A stretch of 64,000 nucleotides of DNA, from contig OX637334.1 in NCBI GenBank assembly GCA_951799405.1, positions 15,066,001 through 15,130,000 on the forward strand, in the 5' to 3' direction. Shown here in pieces: positions 12,801 to 19,200 of the stretch. The stretch's first letter is position 1; each line of letters opens with the position of its first letter. Origin of the DNA: Agapetus fuscipes (Eukaryota; Arthropoda; Insecta; Trichoptera; Glossosomatidae). A program made the translations under genes and the position numbers. The notes beneath the pieces are model-generated. The model did not search any database. It worked only from the letters and a program-made list of their open reading frames with translations, and was not told the DNA's origin.

Positions 12801-15800
12801 GAGGGTGGACAGCTGGCTCTGGTGGCAGTGCTCGATATGAGCGCTGCTTTTGACACTGTAGATCACTCTTTGCTTGTACAAAAGCTCACTACCTCATATG
12901 GCATGTGCGATGATTTGTTGCAATGGTTGTCTTCGTATATACATGGTAGATATCAAACTGTGCAAGTGGAAGGAAAGAGGTCATCAAGAGTACCATTGGA
13001 GTGTGGCGTGCCTCAAGGGTCCGTCCTCGGCCCGCTCTTATTCACATTGTATACAGATGATTTAGAGCAGTTTGTCGTCTCCAGAGGCTTGAAGTACTAC
13101 TCGTATGCAGACGATATCTTCATCTTTAAACTCTGTTCACCTGCAGGGGTTGGACAATGTAAGCTGGACACTATAAAGTGTATTGAAGATGTGGCTGCTT
13201 GGATGAACGGAAACCGTCTGAAGATGAACCCAGAGAAGACAGAATTCATGTGGGTTGCATCCCCAAGAAGACAGCATCTTTTGGATATAGAGTCTTTTAA
13301 TATTATGGGTGAGACCATTAAACCCCAGGATTCTCTCAAATTCTTAGGTGTGCATCTGGATGGGGCACTTTCCATGGAAAAACAGGTATCGGGGATTGTG
13401 AGCTCCAGTTTTTTCCACCTGAGGCAGATAAGGCGTATTCGCAGCTGCTTACCTGTTGATGCAGCAAGAACTCTGGTGAATGCGTTGGTGGTCTCAAGGT
13501 TAGACTACTGCAACAGCCTGATGCTTGGGCTTCCTAAGGTGCAACTAACAAGATTGCAGTCCGTTTTTAACACCGCAGCAAAAGTGATTTTGGGAGGCAG
13601 TAGAACTGACCATGTCACTCCTCTATTGCAGAATCTTCACTGGCTGCGTGTCCCGGAGAGAGTGGAATACAAAATGTGCCTGTTGGTATTTAAAGCACTC
13701 AGAGGAACGGCCCCTTCTTACTTAGCCGAATTATGTAAGCTTGACGAGATTTTTGATAAGCGGTGCACTCTTCGCTCGGCGCAGAGTGATGCTATCAACA
13801 AGCTGAAAATGCCATCTCGACGGAGCAGAACGGGCTTTGGGGATAGGGCGTTCAGTTCGGCGGGACCGTTGTGCTGGAACCGGCTGCCTTTGAAGCTGAG
13901 GACGGAAACCAGCGAGGAGCGCTTCAGGAAGGAGCTGAAGACCACCATCTTCACAAGAAGAGAGTGAGCGGTGGGCGCCCTTGGGGTGGCTGGAGCCACT
14001 AAACGGCGCCCAAAAGAAGAATAAGTCATCCAAATATATATATACGTTTAGATGTAGACGGCTCAGGGTCATCTTCTACCTCTGACGATAAAGATTCTTC
14101 AGAAGAGCTATCAGACTCAATAGGTAAATCGTCAATATTTTCGTATAACTCTTCATCTTCGCTTTCAACTAAAGCATCGAAGATGTCCTTTTCACTAACC
14201 CTATGCGACATGATCGTAAATTGAGGGACAGATAATTTATAAAAGAAAATTACAACACAAAAATTCCACAACACAAAGTTACGAACGGGCTCTCGCTATC
14301 AAATAGTACGTAAATAAAGGTATGCAAAGAATAAAATATTGTCAATAAAACACAAAAACACCAAACAAAATACGTTTTTTTTAAATAAAACCGTGTTCAA
14401 AAACTTTCAAAAAGTTATCACCAAACAATTTACATAAGAAAAACTGTAAAAAAATGCAATTTTCGCGGGAGAAATATCCGTATACGCGATGACAAGCGCG
14501 CACGTGTTCAAACTTGTTTCGAACACCACGAAAGATGACTGACGTCACACATACTTTGAAATCGCTTTTGTAAAGTCGATAATACCGCTAACTTCGTTAG
14601 TTTTTAAAATATTATGGGGGAAAGCGCTAGATGCCGTTGGTTAATCCATTTCTGACGTTTACTTATGAATAAAGCCTGTATGACCACAGCCGTACCGGTA
14701 CGGCCATACTTCGATTTGCAATGACATTTACCGCCGTACGGGTACGGCCATACTACCTTAGAGGTTAATTAGGTTGAATATGGATTGTTATTGATATGTT
14801 ATATGTTGTTGTGTTGCAGCAGCAGTCCGTGGACCCCTGGAGTGGTAGCAGCGTGAGTGGCAGTCCCCCGGGCCCCCCCGCCCCCGACCCCTGGGCCCCT
14901 CCCGCCCTGCCCAGCAAAGACCCCTGGGCACCTCCCAAACAGGTCAGTAATCCAATATATCTCATTTCAATAACACTACAGCCCAAATCTCTCCTTGACC
15001 TCCCATATACTGCGCCTCCAACTCCTGTGCCCTGCAGCTGTTCTTCAAATTGCCCCCTCGAGAGATGTGTGGCATCTTTCCTCATCCTGAACTTTCCCAC
15101 CTGGGCGTACATTCACAATTTTTTTCAAAATGCTATAATCTGGCATTCTCTGCATATGCCTGGCTCATCTCAGGTTTTCAGTACTTTATATATATATTTG
15201 NNNNNNNNNNNNNNNNNNNNNNNNNNNNNNNNNNNNNNNNNNNNNNNNNNNNNNNNNNNNNNNNNNNNNNNNNNNNNNNNNNNNNNNNNNNNNNNNNNNN
15301 NNNNNNNNNNNNNNNNNNNNNNNNNNNNNNNNNNNNNNNNNNNNNNNNNNNNNNNNNNNNNNNNNNNNNNNNNNNNNNNNNNNNNNNNNNNNNNNNNNNN
15401 GTTCTGCTCCGTCGAGATGGCATTTTCAGCTTGTTGATAGCATCACTCTGCGCCGAGCGAAGAGTGCACCGCTTATCAAAAATCTCGTCAAGCTTACATA
15501 ATTCGGCTAAGTAAGAAGGGGCCGTTCCTCTGAGTGCTTTAAATACCAACAGGCACATTTTGTATTCCACTCTCTCCGGGACACGCAGCCAGTGAAGATT
15601 CTGCAATAGAGGAGTGACATGGTCAGTTCTACTGCCTCCCAAAATCACTTTTGCTGCGGTGTTAAAAACGGACTGCAATCTTTGGAGGTTGACACTGAAT
15701 TTAGGTATGATAGGCTCAAGTGGGGTAATATTTGAGGCTACTTTCCATGCACACACAAGTGCTTGCCCCTGTCTTATAGCCGATGGAATTTATTTGTCGT

Positions 15801-18800
15801 ATGTAAAAATGTATTCAGCTCAATAGGATTTCAAGCAATGAAGAGAAGAACCCCTAGTATAAAAAAACTAGTTAACACTCCCATGTCTTGAGGAGTAAAA
15901 AATGTTGTCATTTACACTCTCTGAAGGCGCTGTTGAATCTTCCATACAAAGATTCCAAAGCCCCTCTAGTGGGGGTAAAAGGAAATGCCAGCTTCCATAT
16001 GGTTTTTACTCCCCACCACATAAATACCAACTAGATTTTTTATAAAAGGGGACAATCAAAAAGTGTTTATTAATTGAACCATTACAATTATGATTAAGAG
16101 AGCAAAGGTTTACGCATGTGACTTATGTTAATTATTTTATCTTAATCCAGGATATGGACTTCAACATTCTCGACTTCTATCCACCCATGGTGAGAAACTG
16201 TGTGCTAACAAAATCAAACATCAAATCACCCCTTTGTTTCATATTGTGCCATGTTTACAAATTAAGATCAAAGAAGCACTTCTGATATTTAACAAACCGT
16301 TGAGAACTTACTTTATTCTCTATTTTTCATAAGCATCATAGCCAACTTCCTTAGGCGACACCCTTGTTGTGTGGCTTAACCGATTGTCACATATTACAAA
16401 TGTATATTTTTATCATGCACCTGCGATCTTGGCGTTGACTACAATACCAGAAATTTTTAAAATAAGAAAATTCTGTTGTAACGGTTTGTCAAATATCTGA
16501 AATGTTGAATTTAAATTGAAAACAAGTCAAAGGACCATTGTTCCAGTTTACATTCAATATCATGCTATATTCTAATACCTCAAAGCTTTGTCGTTCTATG
16601 TACATCGGAGTTTTGTAATGCTGTAACAATCCTCACAAATCACTTGTAAATATTTTCCTTTGTCGTGTCATGTCAAAATCAAATACATCCGGACTTTGTC
16701 ATGTTCTAGCAAAGCATATCATGTTTTATCTATTAGAGCTATATTACATCCCATCCCGTTATTCCAGAGTTTGTCTTGTTTTTGTGTGGGTGTGGTTATC
16801 ATGCAATGTTTGGAAACCACAAAGCTTCCTAATGCATTATAACTTTGTCACATCATGTTTTAAAATCTCAGGTGTTCTTTTGTGCCACATATTTTGTAAT
16901 TTTTTTATAGGAAAATCAACTAATTATAACACGATTCACGTAGATTTTCAGAAATTTTTAAACTGAATGAGTTGCATTTCAAGATAAATAATACTGTATC
17001 ATCTTCCTCACCTTTTTTTTTTTAAATCCATTAATCATTTGCTTCTGAGTAGGCAAGTAAAACCAAGTAAATTATAGTCTCATCTTTCTATAGGCTATAA
17101 TCTAAGTTTCAGAGTAATAGTACTGTTCACATCAGGCACACTCGTACGCTGCATGAGTATTTACAAAACAAAAACTTTTACCCATGCATTTGAAAAGCAA
17201 ATACTTAACTTGAGAGGTAATATTAAATTTTAATTTTGCCGTTTTCTGTCTGCTTTGGTTTAATTGGAGTGTTTGCTCCAAAAATTGTACCATTTTACAT
17301 TACAAACTACTACTATTAAACTATTACTATTCGATAAGTAACTAATTTCATATTCAAATACATTTTCAGGCCACAAGTCAATCCCCGCTACAAAACACTT
17401 TATCCAGCCCGTCATCCGATCTGGAATTTGACATGATCACCAACAGATCACGGCAAAACAACAACGGCATCTCCGGCAACAACAACAACCATAACGGCAC
17501 AACTCTGTCCCCCGATCCATTTGACCTCTCCCTCCTAGGGGACACCGTGCCAAACGCTAACGGAACTCCGGCCCCTCTGCCTCCTAAGAAGACACCCCAA
17601 TCTTTCCTCGGGGAGAACAGCGGCCTGGTCAACTTGGATAACTTGATAAAGCCAAGCAATGGGACGTCACATTCCAGCGGGGTGGATCACCTTTTTGGGG
17701 CGAGCACTGGAATGCATACGGCCGCCAATCCATTCTCAGCGGAAGTCCCGCCAGCGAGACCCAACTTGTTCCAAAACCAAATCCAGGTAACTTAATAATG
17801 TAACTTCTTGCTAGTCTTGTCTAGTTCCTATCTGCCTATCCTGCATGTTCCAATCAGTTCCCCTGAGTATAAACATACTAGTTTACGCTCACATGTCGTG
17901 GGGAGTAAAACATGTATGGAAGTGCACTTCGCCATTATATTCCATAGAAAGATGCAACAACACCTCCAGTGAAGGTAAACGCCGCAAATGAAGGCAAATA
18001 TTTTTTTATTCTTGGGGTACTGTTCACAAACAAAATTGTGGTACATTAATGGTGTTATTTTCAAAAGGCAAAACCATGGCTTCACAGTAGCTTTCAATGT
18101 ATTTACATACAAAAAAATTATGATTCGTAGATCAGCTATGGATCAAATGTTTTGTGAATAGCACAATATATATTTATTTAATCTAAATCTAAAAAATCTA
18201 AATCTAAGCTGCAAAGATATGTATCATTTGAGATTCATATTAAATGCATTCCCACAAGCAGACATGCATAATTTCGCGCTTACACATGCTGCATGTGGAC
18301 CTACAATATAAAAAACCCAATCTCAAATGAACATAAGCCCTGCAACTCTTGCCGACCTTCCCTGAAGCAGGGGTGACATTGGCAAAGTGAACCATTTTTT
18401 ACAGTATGGGTGGTCAGCCGCATACCAACCTATCAGTCAAGGAGTCAAATCCTACCCCTATAATTGTCCGGTCGATAGCTCAGAAGGTAAAGTGCTTGCA
18501 CAACGCGATAACAAGTTGCACATATGTATGTGCAGCTTAGTTGTCTGTTATTGGTAAGTTTTTTTGCTGGATGGTTGTCTTTTGAAGATATTTCCATAAT
18601 AAAACCTTTTCATACTTAGGATTGCACTAACAAGTAAATAACAATGTTTCTTTTGTATTTCAGCCGCGGCTCACAATGAACGAGATCAAACAGCAGCCCT
18701 TCATGTCTGGCATGTCATCGCATGCGCCCCCTGCAGCGCAGGACCCTTGGGCGCCTGCCCCCGCCCCCGCCACCAACACAGCCTCCCCTTGGGGGCACTC

Positions 18801-18828
18801 CACCAGCCCCAACCCCTTCTTGTCATAA
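708..18828 (+). CDS. lqf: Epsin / liquid facets, complete nine-exon coding region
   Basis: Endocytic adaptor that binds PI(4,5)P2, clathrin, AP-2, EH-domain proteins and ubiquitinated cargo at the plasma membrane. In flies it is needed for Notch-ligand endocytosis. Coding exons: 708-800, 1805-2096, 3915-4087, 4496-4749, 6616-6769, 14820-14942, 16151-16189, 17370-17786, 18664-18828. All junctions are AG/GT and phases agree, giving 569 codons plus TAA. Domain order: ENTH at about residues 9-160, UIMs at about 229-246 and 255-271, a LLDLLD clathrin-box-like motif at 289-294, DPW at 309, 327, 345, 356 and 542, DPF at 425, NPF at 496 and 565. The length is normal for insect epsins. The start ATG lies directly after an AG acceptor, so a non-coding first exon is expected upstream. 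A second ATG at codon 9 is the alternative start. Exon coordinates are read by eye. Confidence 0.95.
801..1804 (+). other. lqf intron 1
   Basis: Non-coding. It holds a tRNA-SINE fragment (about 975-1140, family SINE-1), a degenerate LINE 3'-end fragment (about 1135-1290), an AGATTA-repeat fragment on the - strand (about 1344-1420) and a 40-bp perfect inverted repeat (1466-1559). Confidence 0.7.
1466..1559. repeat. Perfect 40-bp inverted repeat (hairpin)
   Basis: Positions 1466-1505 and 1520-1559 are exact reverse complements, separated by a 14-base loop. Both arms are AT-rich and end in GAAC/GTTC at the loop. It lies in lqf intron 1. It is probably a tiny MITE remnant; no target duplication was found. 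Confidence 0.85.
1805..2096 (+). CDS. lqf: lqf coding exon 2: ENTH core
   Basis: Encodes residues 32-128 plus one base of Gly129. It carries the diagnostic ENTH sequences [32 protein letters not shown] and EYLIKTG. The acceptor is TTTTAG and the donor is GTATTG at 2097. The exon is much more GC-rich than the flanking introns. Confidence 0.96.
2172..2435 (-). repeat. AGATTA-tailed interspersed repeat, diverged copy
   Basis: Reverse-complement copy of the ~240-bp family. It is recognised by the AATCTATAATCTAGG tail, the GGCATTGGCAAAAGTGAACC segment and CATACCAACCTAT at the head. A poly-T run follows at 2442-2465. Confidence 0.75.
2637..2800 (-). repeat. tRNA-derived SINE family 1, 3' part
   Basis: Matches the distal part of other SINE-1 copies in the window (AGCAAGACCCA, GGATGAACCTTTC, TCACACCTCAAGAGCCCTC in this orientation). 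The tRNA-like head is missing. Confidence 0.7.
3180..3262 (+). repeat. Short tandem duplication
   Basis: ATAGGAGCATGAAGCATGAG plus CAG occurs twice in direct tandem, followed by a GGCA repeat. Confidence 0.7.
3395..3637 (-). repeat. tRNA-derived SINE family 2
   Basis: Read on the - strand, it starts with GATAGCTCAGTGGTAGAATA, which resembles a tRNA A box, and has GGGTTCGATACC as a B box. A body follows with GAGAACCAGCCCCC and CCACATGCGACCC. The tRNA-like head with internal Pol III boxes identifies it as a SINE and not a working tRNA, because no acceptor stem closes. It abuts a SINE-1 copy at 3638. Confidence 0.85.
3638..3892 (-). repeat. tRNA-derived SINE family 1
   Basis: Read on the - strand, it begins GACCGGTTCGTAGTCCAGTT with a tRNA-like head and GGGTTCCGATCCC as a B-box-like site. 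It ends with the family's GCAAGACCCAATTGC region. It lies just before lqf exon 3, 22 bp from its acceptor, and directly next to the SINE-2 copy. Confidence 0.8.
3915..4087 (+). CDS. lqf: lqf coding exon 3: end of ENTH domain
   Basis: Completes Gly129 and runs to residue 186 with NVREKAKQLVNLLKDDERLK and KAKERFAQ, the last ENTH helices. The acceptor is TTTTTCCAG and the donor is GTAATA at 4088. It ends in phase 0 after a Ser/Pro-rich stretch. Confidence 0.94.
4120..4440. repeat. SINE-1 fragment (-) followed by AGATTA repeat (+)
   Basis: 4120-4230 is the reverse 3' part of SINE-1 (CACACCTTAAGAGCCCTC). 4231-4440 is a + copy of the ~240-bp repeat, from AATAGGTTGAGATGACGCTG to ACTTAGATAATAGATTA. 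The pair fills most of lqf intron 3. Confidence 0.75.
4496..4749 (+). CDS. lqf: lqf coding exon 4: two ubiquitin-interacting motifs
   Basis: Encodes residues 187-270 plus two bases of Lys271. A Gly/Ala-rich linker leads to GEEELQLQLALAVSREEAE and then DSVRLQLALSQSQQ. Both fit the acidic-x-x-L-x-x-A-L-x-x-S pattern of UIMs that bind ubiquitinated cargo. The acceptor is CATCTCCAG and the donor is GTGAGA at 4750. Confidence 0.92.
4776..4854. repeat. Imperfect inverted repeat after lqf exon 4
   Basis: TTGAAGGCCGTAGAATCAAA and its reverse complement (with TTTTATGGCCCTCAA) flank a 20-base loop. It starts 26 bp after the exon 4 donor and could form a stem in the pre-mRNA. It may be a small MITE. 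Confidence 0.6.
5243..6518 (-). mobile_element. Mariner transposon (1276 bp)
   Basis: Terminal inverted repeats of about 30 bp begin TTAGGTCCTTACATATGAAA on the left; the right end has the matching reverse complement. The element is flanked by TA on both sides (5241-5242 and 6519-6520), the expected Tc1/mariner target duplication. Length and strand fit a full mariner. It sits in lqf intron 4, antisense to the gene. Confidence 0.93.
5400..6330 (-). pseudogene. Mariner transposase, broken
   Basis: The N-terminal part (6252-5986) has EFHRGTSAAETALRI-like and NKPRGRPETKVDNEEFKA sequence, the helix-turn-helix region of SETMAR-like mariners. The catalytic part (5845-5585) has LLRDNARPHTA with the second catalytic Asp. 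Beyond an in-frame TAG at 5587-5585 the same frame continues into PPYSSDLALADYHFF, the D34D region. The two halves are in different frames and at least one nonsense codon interrupts them, so it is dead. Known family; not autonomous. Confidence 0.9.
6616..6769 (+). CDS. lqf: lqf coding exon 5: clathrin-box-like motif and first DPW
   Basis: Completes Lys271 and runs to Gln322. LLDLLD at residues 289-294 is a clathrin-box-like motif, and RDPWG holds the first AP-2-binding DPW. The acceptor is TTGCAG and the donor is GTGACA at 6770. The splice phase confirms that exons 4 and 5 join in frame. Confidence 0.93.
6955..7135 (-). repeat. SINE family 2, diverged copy
   Basis: Contains GGGGATCGAACCCTAGC (B-box complement) and the AACCTACTTATTTT body seen in other SINE-2 copies. 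It is just downstream of lqf exon 5. Confidence 0.65.
7626..7739 (+). pseudogene. Harbinger Myb/SANT-like protein, N-terminal remnant
   Basis: A 37-codon ORF with FSPAEKELLVALIKEKPVIE followed by DKITDRRNRW. This resembles the first helix of the Myb/SANT-like DNA-binding protein that accompanies Harbinger transposases. It stops where the internal deletion begins. Confidence 0.6.
7779..8000 (-). pseudogene. Harbinger transposase, N-terminal remnant
   Basis: A 73-codon frame ending in PRKYIRDCKDPFTYYEEEEF-RRRF. The RxYxRDxxxPFxxYxExEFxxRF pattern is characteristic of the start of PIF/Harbinger DDE transposases. The catalytic domain is missing, so the element cannot be autonomous. Confidence 0.7.
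8690..9830 (+). repeat. 134-bp higher-order tandem repeat array
   Basis: GTCGAGTGAGAACATCTCC recurs at 9301, 9435, 9569 and 9703, a period of exactly 134 bp. Each unit contains three related ~45-bp monomers, each starting ATGTA and ending near CAAAGTTTGC, GAGCTACC or CAAGTTACC, so it is a three-monomer higher-order repeat. Units from 9170 on are almost identical; the left end is more diverged and is split by a hAT MITE. It lies in lqf intron 5. Confidence 0.9.
8779..9170. mobile_element. hAT-type MITE inside the tandem array (392 bp)
   Basis: Termini CAGTGGCGGCTC and GAGCCGCCACTG are inverted repeats. The 8-bp direct duplication AGTGAGAA flanks both ends (8771-8778 and 9171-9178). Removing it restores the array's AGTGAGAACATCTCC motif. 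No transposase coding was seen. Confidence 0.92.
10274..10630 (-). pseudogene. piggyBac transposase C-terminal cysteine-rich domain
   Basis: Ends with HFPFPVPQT, CHVCSHTTVRPKCRKDT, CEVCNVALCVHPCFKAYH: the CxxC...CxxC...PCFxxYHT zinc-binding tail of piggyBac transposases. The open frame reaches back upstream of 10486 to about 10630. The DDD catalytic core is absent, so this is a remnant. Confidence 0.85.
10640..14046 (+). mobile_element. CR1/L2-group non-LTR retrotransposon inside piggyBac
   Basis: Single long reading frame with endonuclease and reverse transcriptase. The 3' end is a GGGCGCC...GGCGCCC stem-loop (about 13975-14013) followed by an ATATATATA tail. The 5' end is uncertain. A 27-bp segment AAATACGTTTGACAGGTGAC (and on) is repeated at about 10750 and 10812 and probably belongs to the 5' UTR. 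The direction is opposite to the piggyBac transposase. Confidence 0.85.
10896..13967 (+). CDS. LINE endonuclease-reverse transcriptase, intact 1023-residue ORF
   Basis: Target-primed reverse transcription polyprotein. The apurinic-type endonuclease has TWNARS (about residue 75), TETW, CMYRPGS, ILGDINIH and SDHHLV. The reverse transcriptase has FQSAYRRHHSTET, DMSAAFDTVDH (about 647), GVPQGSVLGP and the catalytic YADD (about 737). FQSAYR-HSTET and the AAFDTVDH block are typical of the CR1/L2 group. The frame is open upstream to 10791, but the first ATG is at 10896. There are no stops or frameshifts, so it may be recently active. No ORF1 was seen. Confidence 0.9.
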   Translation: MHYSQEELVGMQRNATQYCAGTATLLMIKMCGIGREEASGVKYCRTRGRRSGRSVRDFSNQRHKRQPQKRLQIGTWNARSINHKVHKLKDMIYDNHIDILAVTETWHEDGSAVCIRQLRDAGFTVLEKARPLTTTTTLNIINHGGVAILSHGDFRVTRMRDFSYSTFECVGGIFSSAGTSVAIACMYRPGSVTPSTEFYLELKLLLTHCLSYTIPFYILGDINIHMETSSDAHCLKLNSLLRDLRCVQWVEDVTHSAGGTLDVVMTDMHAVMIDCSVVDVGLSDHHLVRATIPFNRPPPKYRTVINRAWRKFNFDSFHSDLLLSLVCKSEYYDSVDTSALDLVKAYNTVMSALLDKHVPLRTTLRKQRRSENWFDEECREMKKSMRRQERIYRSSRSDQTQASWRSAQREYHSIVRIKRSQYWTQKLESDRKNPQSLWKSIRAVCGEGHMSPASIGPDEFIQHLTNKINSIRQASTLVPLIPPANRCGEHRLLSFSSFSCETVAKTLMSCSNKQCPNDPVPTWLLKKCCKDVAPFLMALSNKSMVEECIFPEPLKEALITPIIKKVSLPEDLVDNYRPVSGLPVLSKVLEKLAASQIMQYMDQTGCLAKFQSAYRRHHSTETILLRIISDLIDGVEGGQLALVAVLDMSAAFDTVDHSLLVQKLTTSYGMCDDLLQWLSSYIHGRYQTVQVEGKRSSRVPLECGVPQGSVLGPLLFTLYTDDLEQFVVSRGLKYYSYADDIFIFKLCSPAGVGQCKLDTIKCIEDVAAWMNGNRLKMNPEKTEFMWVASPRRQHLLDIESFNIMGETIKPQDSLKFLGVHLDGALSMEKQVSGIVSSSFFHLRQIRRIRSCLPVDAARTLVNALVVSRLDYCNSLMLGLPKVQLTRLQSVFNTAAKVILGGSRTDHVTPLLQNLHWLRVPERVEYKMCLLVFKALRGTAPSYLAELCKLDEIFDKRCTLRSAQSDAINKLKMPSRRSRTGFGDRAFSSAGPLCWNRLPLKLRTETSEERFRKELKTTIFTRRE
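14026..14211 (-). pseudogene. piggyBac transposase N-terminus
   Basis: Starts MSHRVSEKDIFDALVESEDEE, then has a Ser/Glu/Asp-rich stretch, the usual acidic N-terminus of piggyBac transposases. It breaks off at about 14048, where the LINE tail (ATATATATA) begins. About 430 residues of catalytic core are missing between this and the C-terminal piece. Confidence 0.8.
14820..14942 (+). CDS. lqf: lqf coding exon 6: three DPW motifs
   Basis: Encodes residues 323-363 with three DPW tripeptides in a Pro-rich stretch; this is the AP-2 alpha-appendage binding region. The acceptor is a run of CAG repeats (TTGCAGCAGCAG), so splicing could also use 14822 or 14825 and drop one or two Gln in frame. The donor is GTCAGT at 14943. 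A piggyBac end lies 51 bp upstream. Confidence 0.92.
15183..15682 (-). mobile_element. 5'-truncated second copy of the same LINE
   Basis: 15401-15682 is the reverse complement of 13549-13831, with essentially identical sequence and protein. The tail CAAATATATATATA is at 15187-15200. The copy is cut at AAGATTGCAG (15682), as expected for 5' truncation. The 200-N gap interrupts it. It lies in lqf intron 6, antisense to the gene. Confidence 0.9.
15201..15400. other. Assembly gap (200 N)
   Basis: Unknown bases. The flanks match the LINE copy at 13831 and 14031, so the missing DNA should correspond to 13832-14030, that is 199 bp. The gap is therefore correctly sized and holds only LINE 3' sequence. 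Confidence 0.9.
15830..16060. repeat. MITE-like repeat, related to 17855-17990
   Basis: Segments CTAGT...AACACTCCCATGTC...GGAGTAAAA and TTTTTACTCCCCACCACAT...ACTAG are partly inverted. A related block occurs at 17855-17990 (AGTTTACGCTCACATGTCGT, GGGGAGTAAAACATG). Both lie in lqf introns. Confidence 0.5.
16151..16189 (+). CDS. lqf: lqf coding exon 7: 13-codon microexon
   Basis: A 39-bp in-frame segment coding DMDFNILDFYPPM between TAATCCAG and GTGAGA. It is phase 0 at both ends, so skipping or including it keeps the frame. The acidic/hydrophobic peptide could be a further clathrin- or adaptor-binding motif, but that is inference. Support comes only from splice signals and phase. Confidence 0.7.
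16190..17369 (+). other. lqf intron 7
   Basis: AT-rich intron of about 1.2 kb. I see no coding sequence or recognisable repeat in it. Confidence 0.6.
17370..17786 (+). CDS. lqf: lqf coding exon 8: linker with DPF and NPF
   Basis: Encodes residues 377-515, an Asn/Ser/Pro-rich unstructured region with SPDPFDLS (AP-2 binding), LVNLDNLI and AANPFSAE (EH-domain binding). The acceptor is TTTTCAG and the donor is GTAACT at 17787; phase 0 on both sides. Confidence 0.93.
18185..18440 (-). repeat. AGATTA-tailed repeat
   Basis: Reverse copy from the (AAATCTA)n tail at 18185 to CATACCAACCTATCAGTCAAGG at about 18442. A short SINE-2 head (CCGGTCGATAGCTCAG) follows at 18468. In lqf intron 8. Confidence 0.85.
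18664..18828 (+). CDS. lqf: lqf last coding exon: DPW, terminal NPF and stop
   Basis: Encodes residues 516-569, including QDPWAP, an SPW variant and the C-terminal SPNPFLS, then TAA at 18826-18828. The acceptor is TGTATTTCAG. A C-terminal NPF is typical of epsins. The 3' UTR is not delimited; an AATAAA lies at 19169-19174. Confidence 0.93.
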   Translation, partial: PRLTMNEIKQQPFMSGMSSHAPPAAQDPWAPAPAPATNTASPWGHSTSPNPFLS

Positions 18829-18952
18829 CCTAACACTCTGCGCTACACTGCATTCTAAAATACATCACTTCATCTCATTGTCAGTCATAGAAGTTTCAAG
18901 ATTCACCCTCTTTTAGTGCTTGTTATCTCTGTCTCTCCAATGGTGCCATAAC

Positions 18953-19200
18953 CTAAATCATCATTGGCACAACAATCTTGGACAAGGACAAGGGTCTTTG
19001 ATCTCCTTGATCAAGCTCAATCAGCGCTACATGTCCAACACTGTTCTCCTCCAGTTCCATACACCCATCGCACGACAGTCCACGCTGCCACTTGGTCCAG
19101 CCATCTGATTCTTCCCCTGCCCTGCGGCCCTCTGGGTTCTTCACTCCAGCTATTTTAGCCATAGCCCAAATAAAATTTTGGCTCTTCAAGTGCAGAGCTT
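18953..19200 (-). repeat. LINE 3'-end remnant in the lqf 3' flank or UTR
   Basis: The reverse strand reads NPEGRR and then a Trp/Asp-rich tail, shared with 28000-28345 and 32870-33187. It is the C-terminal tail of an RTE/Jockey-like reverse transcriptase and is degenerate here. It begins 124 bp after the lqf stop and probably forms part of the lqf 3' UTR. Confidence 0.6.
19169..19174 (+). promoter_or_regulatory. Possible poly(A) signal for lqf
   Basis: First canonical AATAAA after the lqf stop, 341 bp downstream. It lies within a LINE remnant, so its use is uncertain. Further AATAAA hexamers occur downstream. Confidence 0.4.

Larger units (their letters stand above)
9934..14764 (-). mobile_element. 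piggyBac-like transposon carrying a LINE (4831 bp)
   Basis: Ends are CCTCTAAGGTAGT (9934-9946) and ACTACCTTAGAGG (14752-14764), a 13-bp inverted repeat. TTAA flanks both ends (9930-9933 and 14765-14768), the piggyBac signature. Subterminal CGTACGGGTACGGCCATACT copies lie at the right end. Transposase N- and C-terminal pieces are on the - strand at opposite ends, and a LINE occupies the middle. It is inserted in lqf intron 5. Confidence 0.95.
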
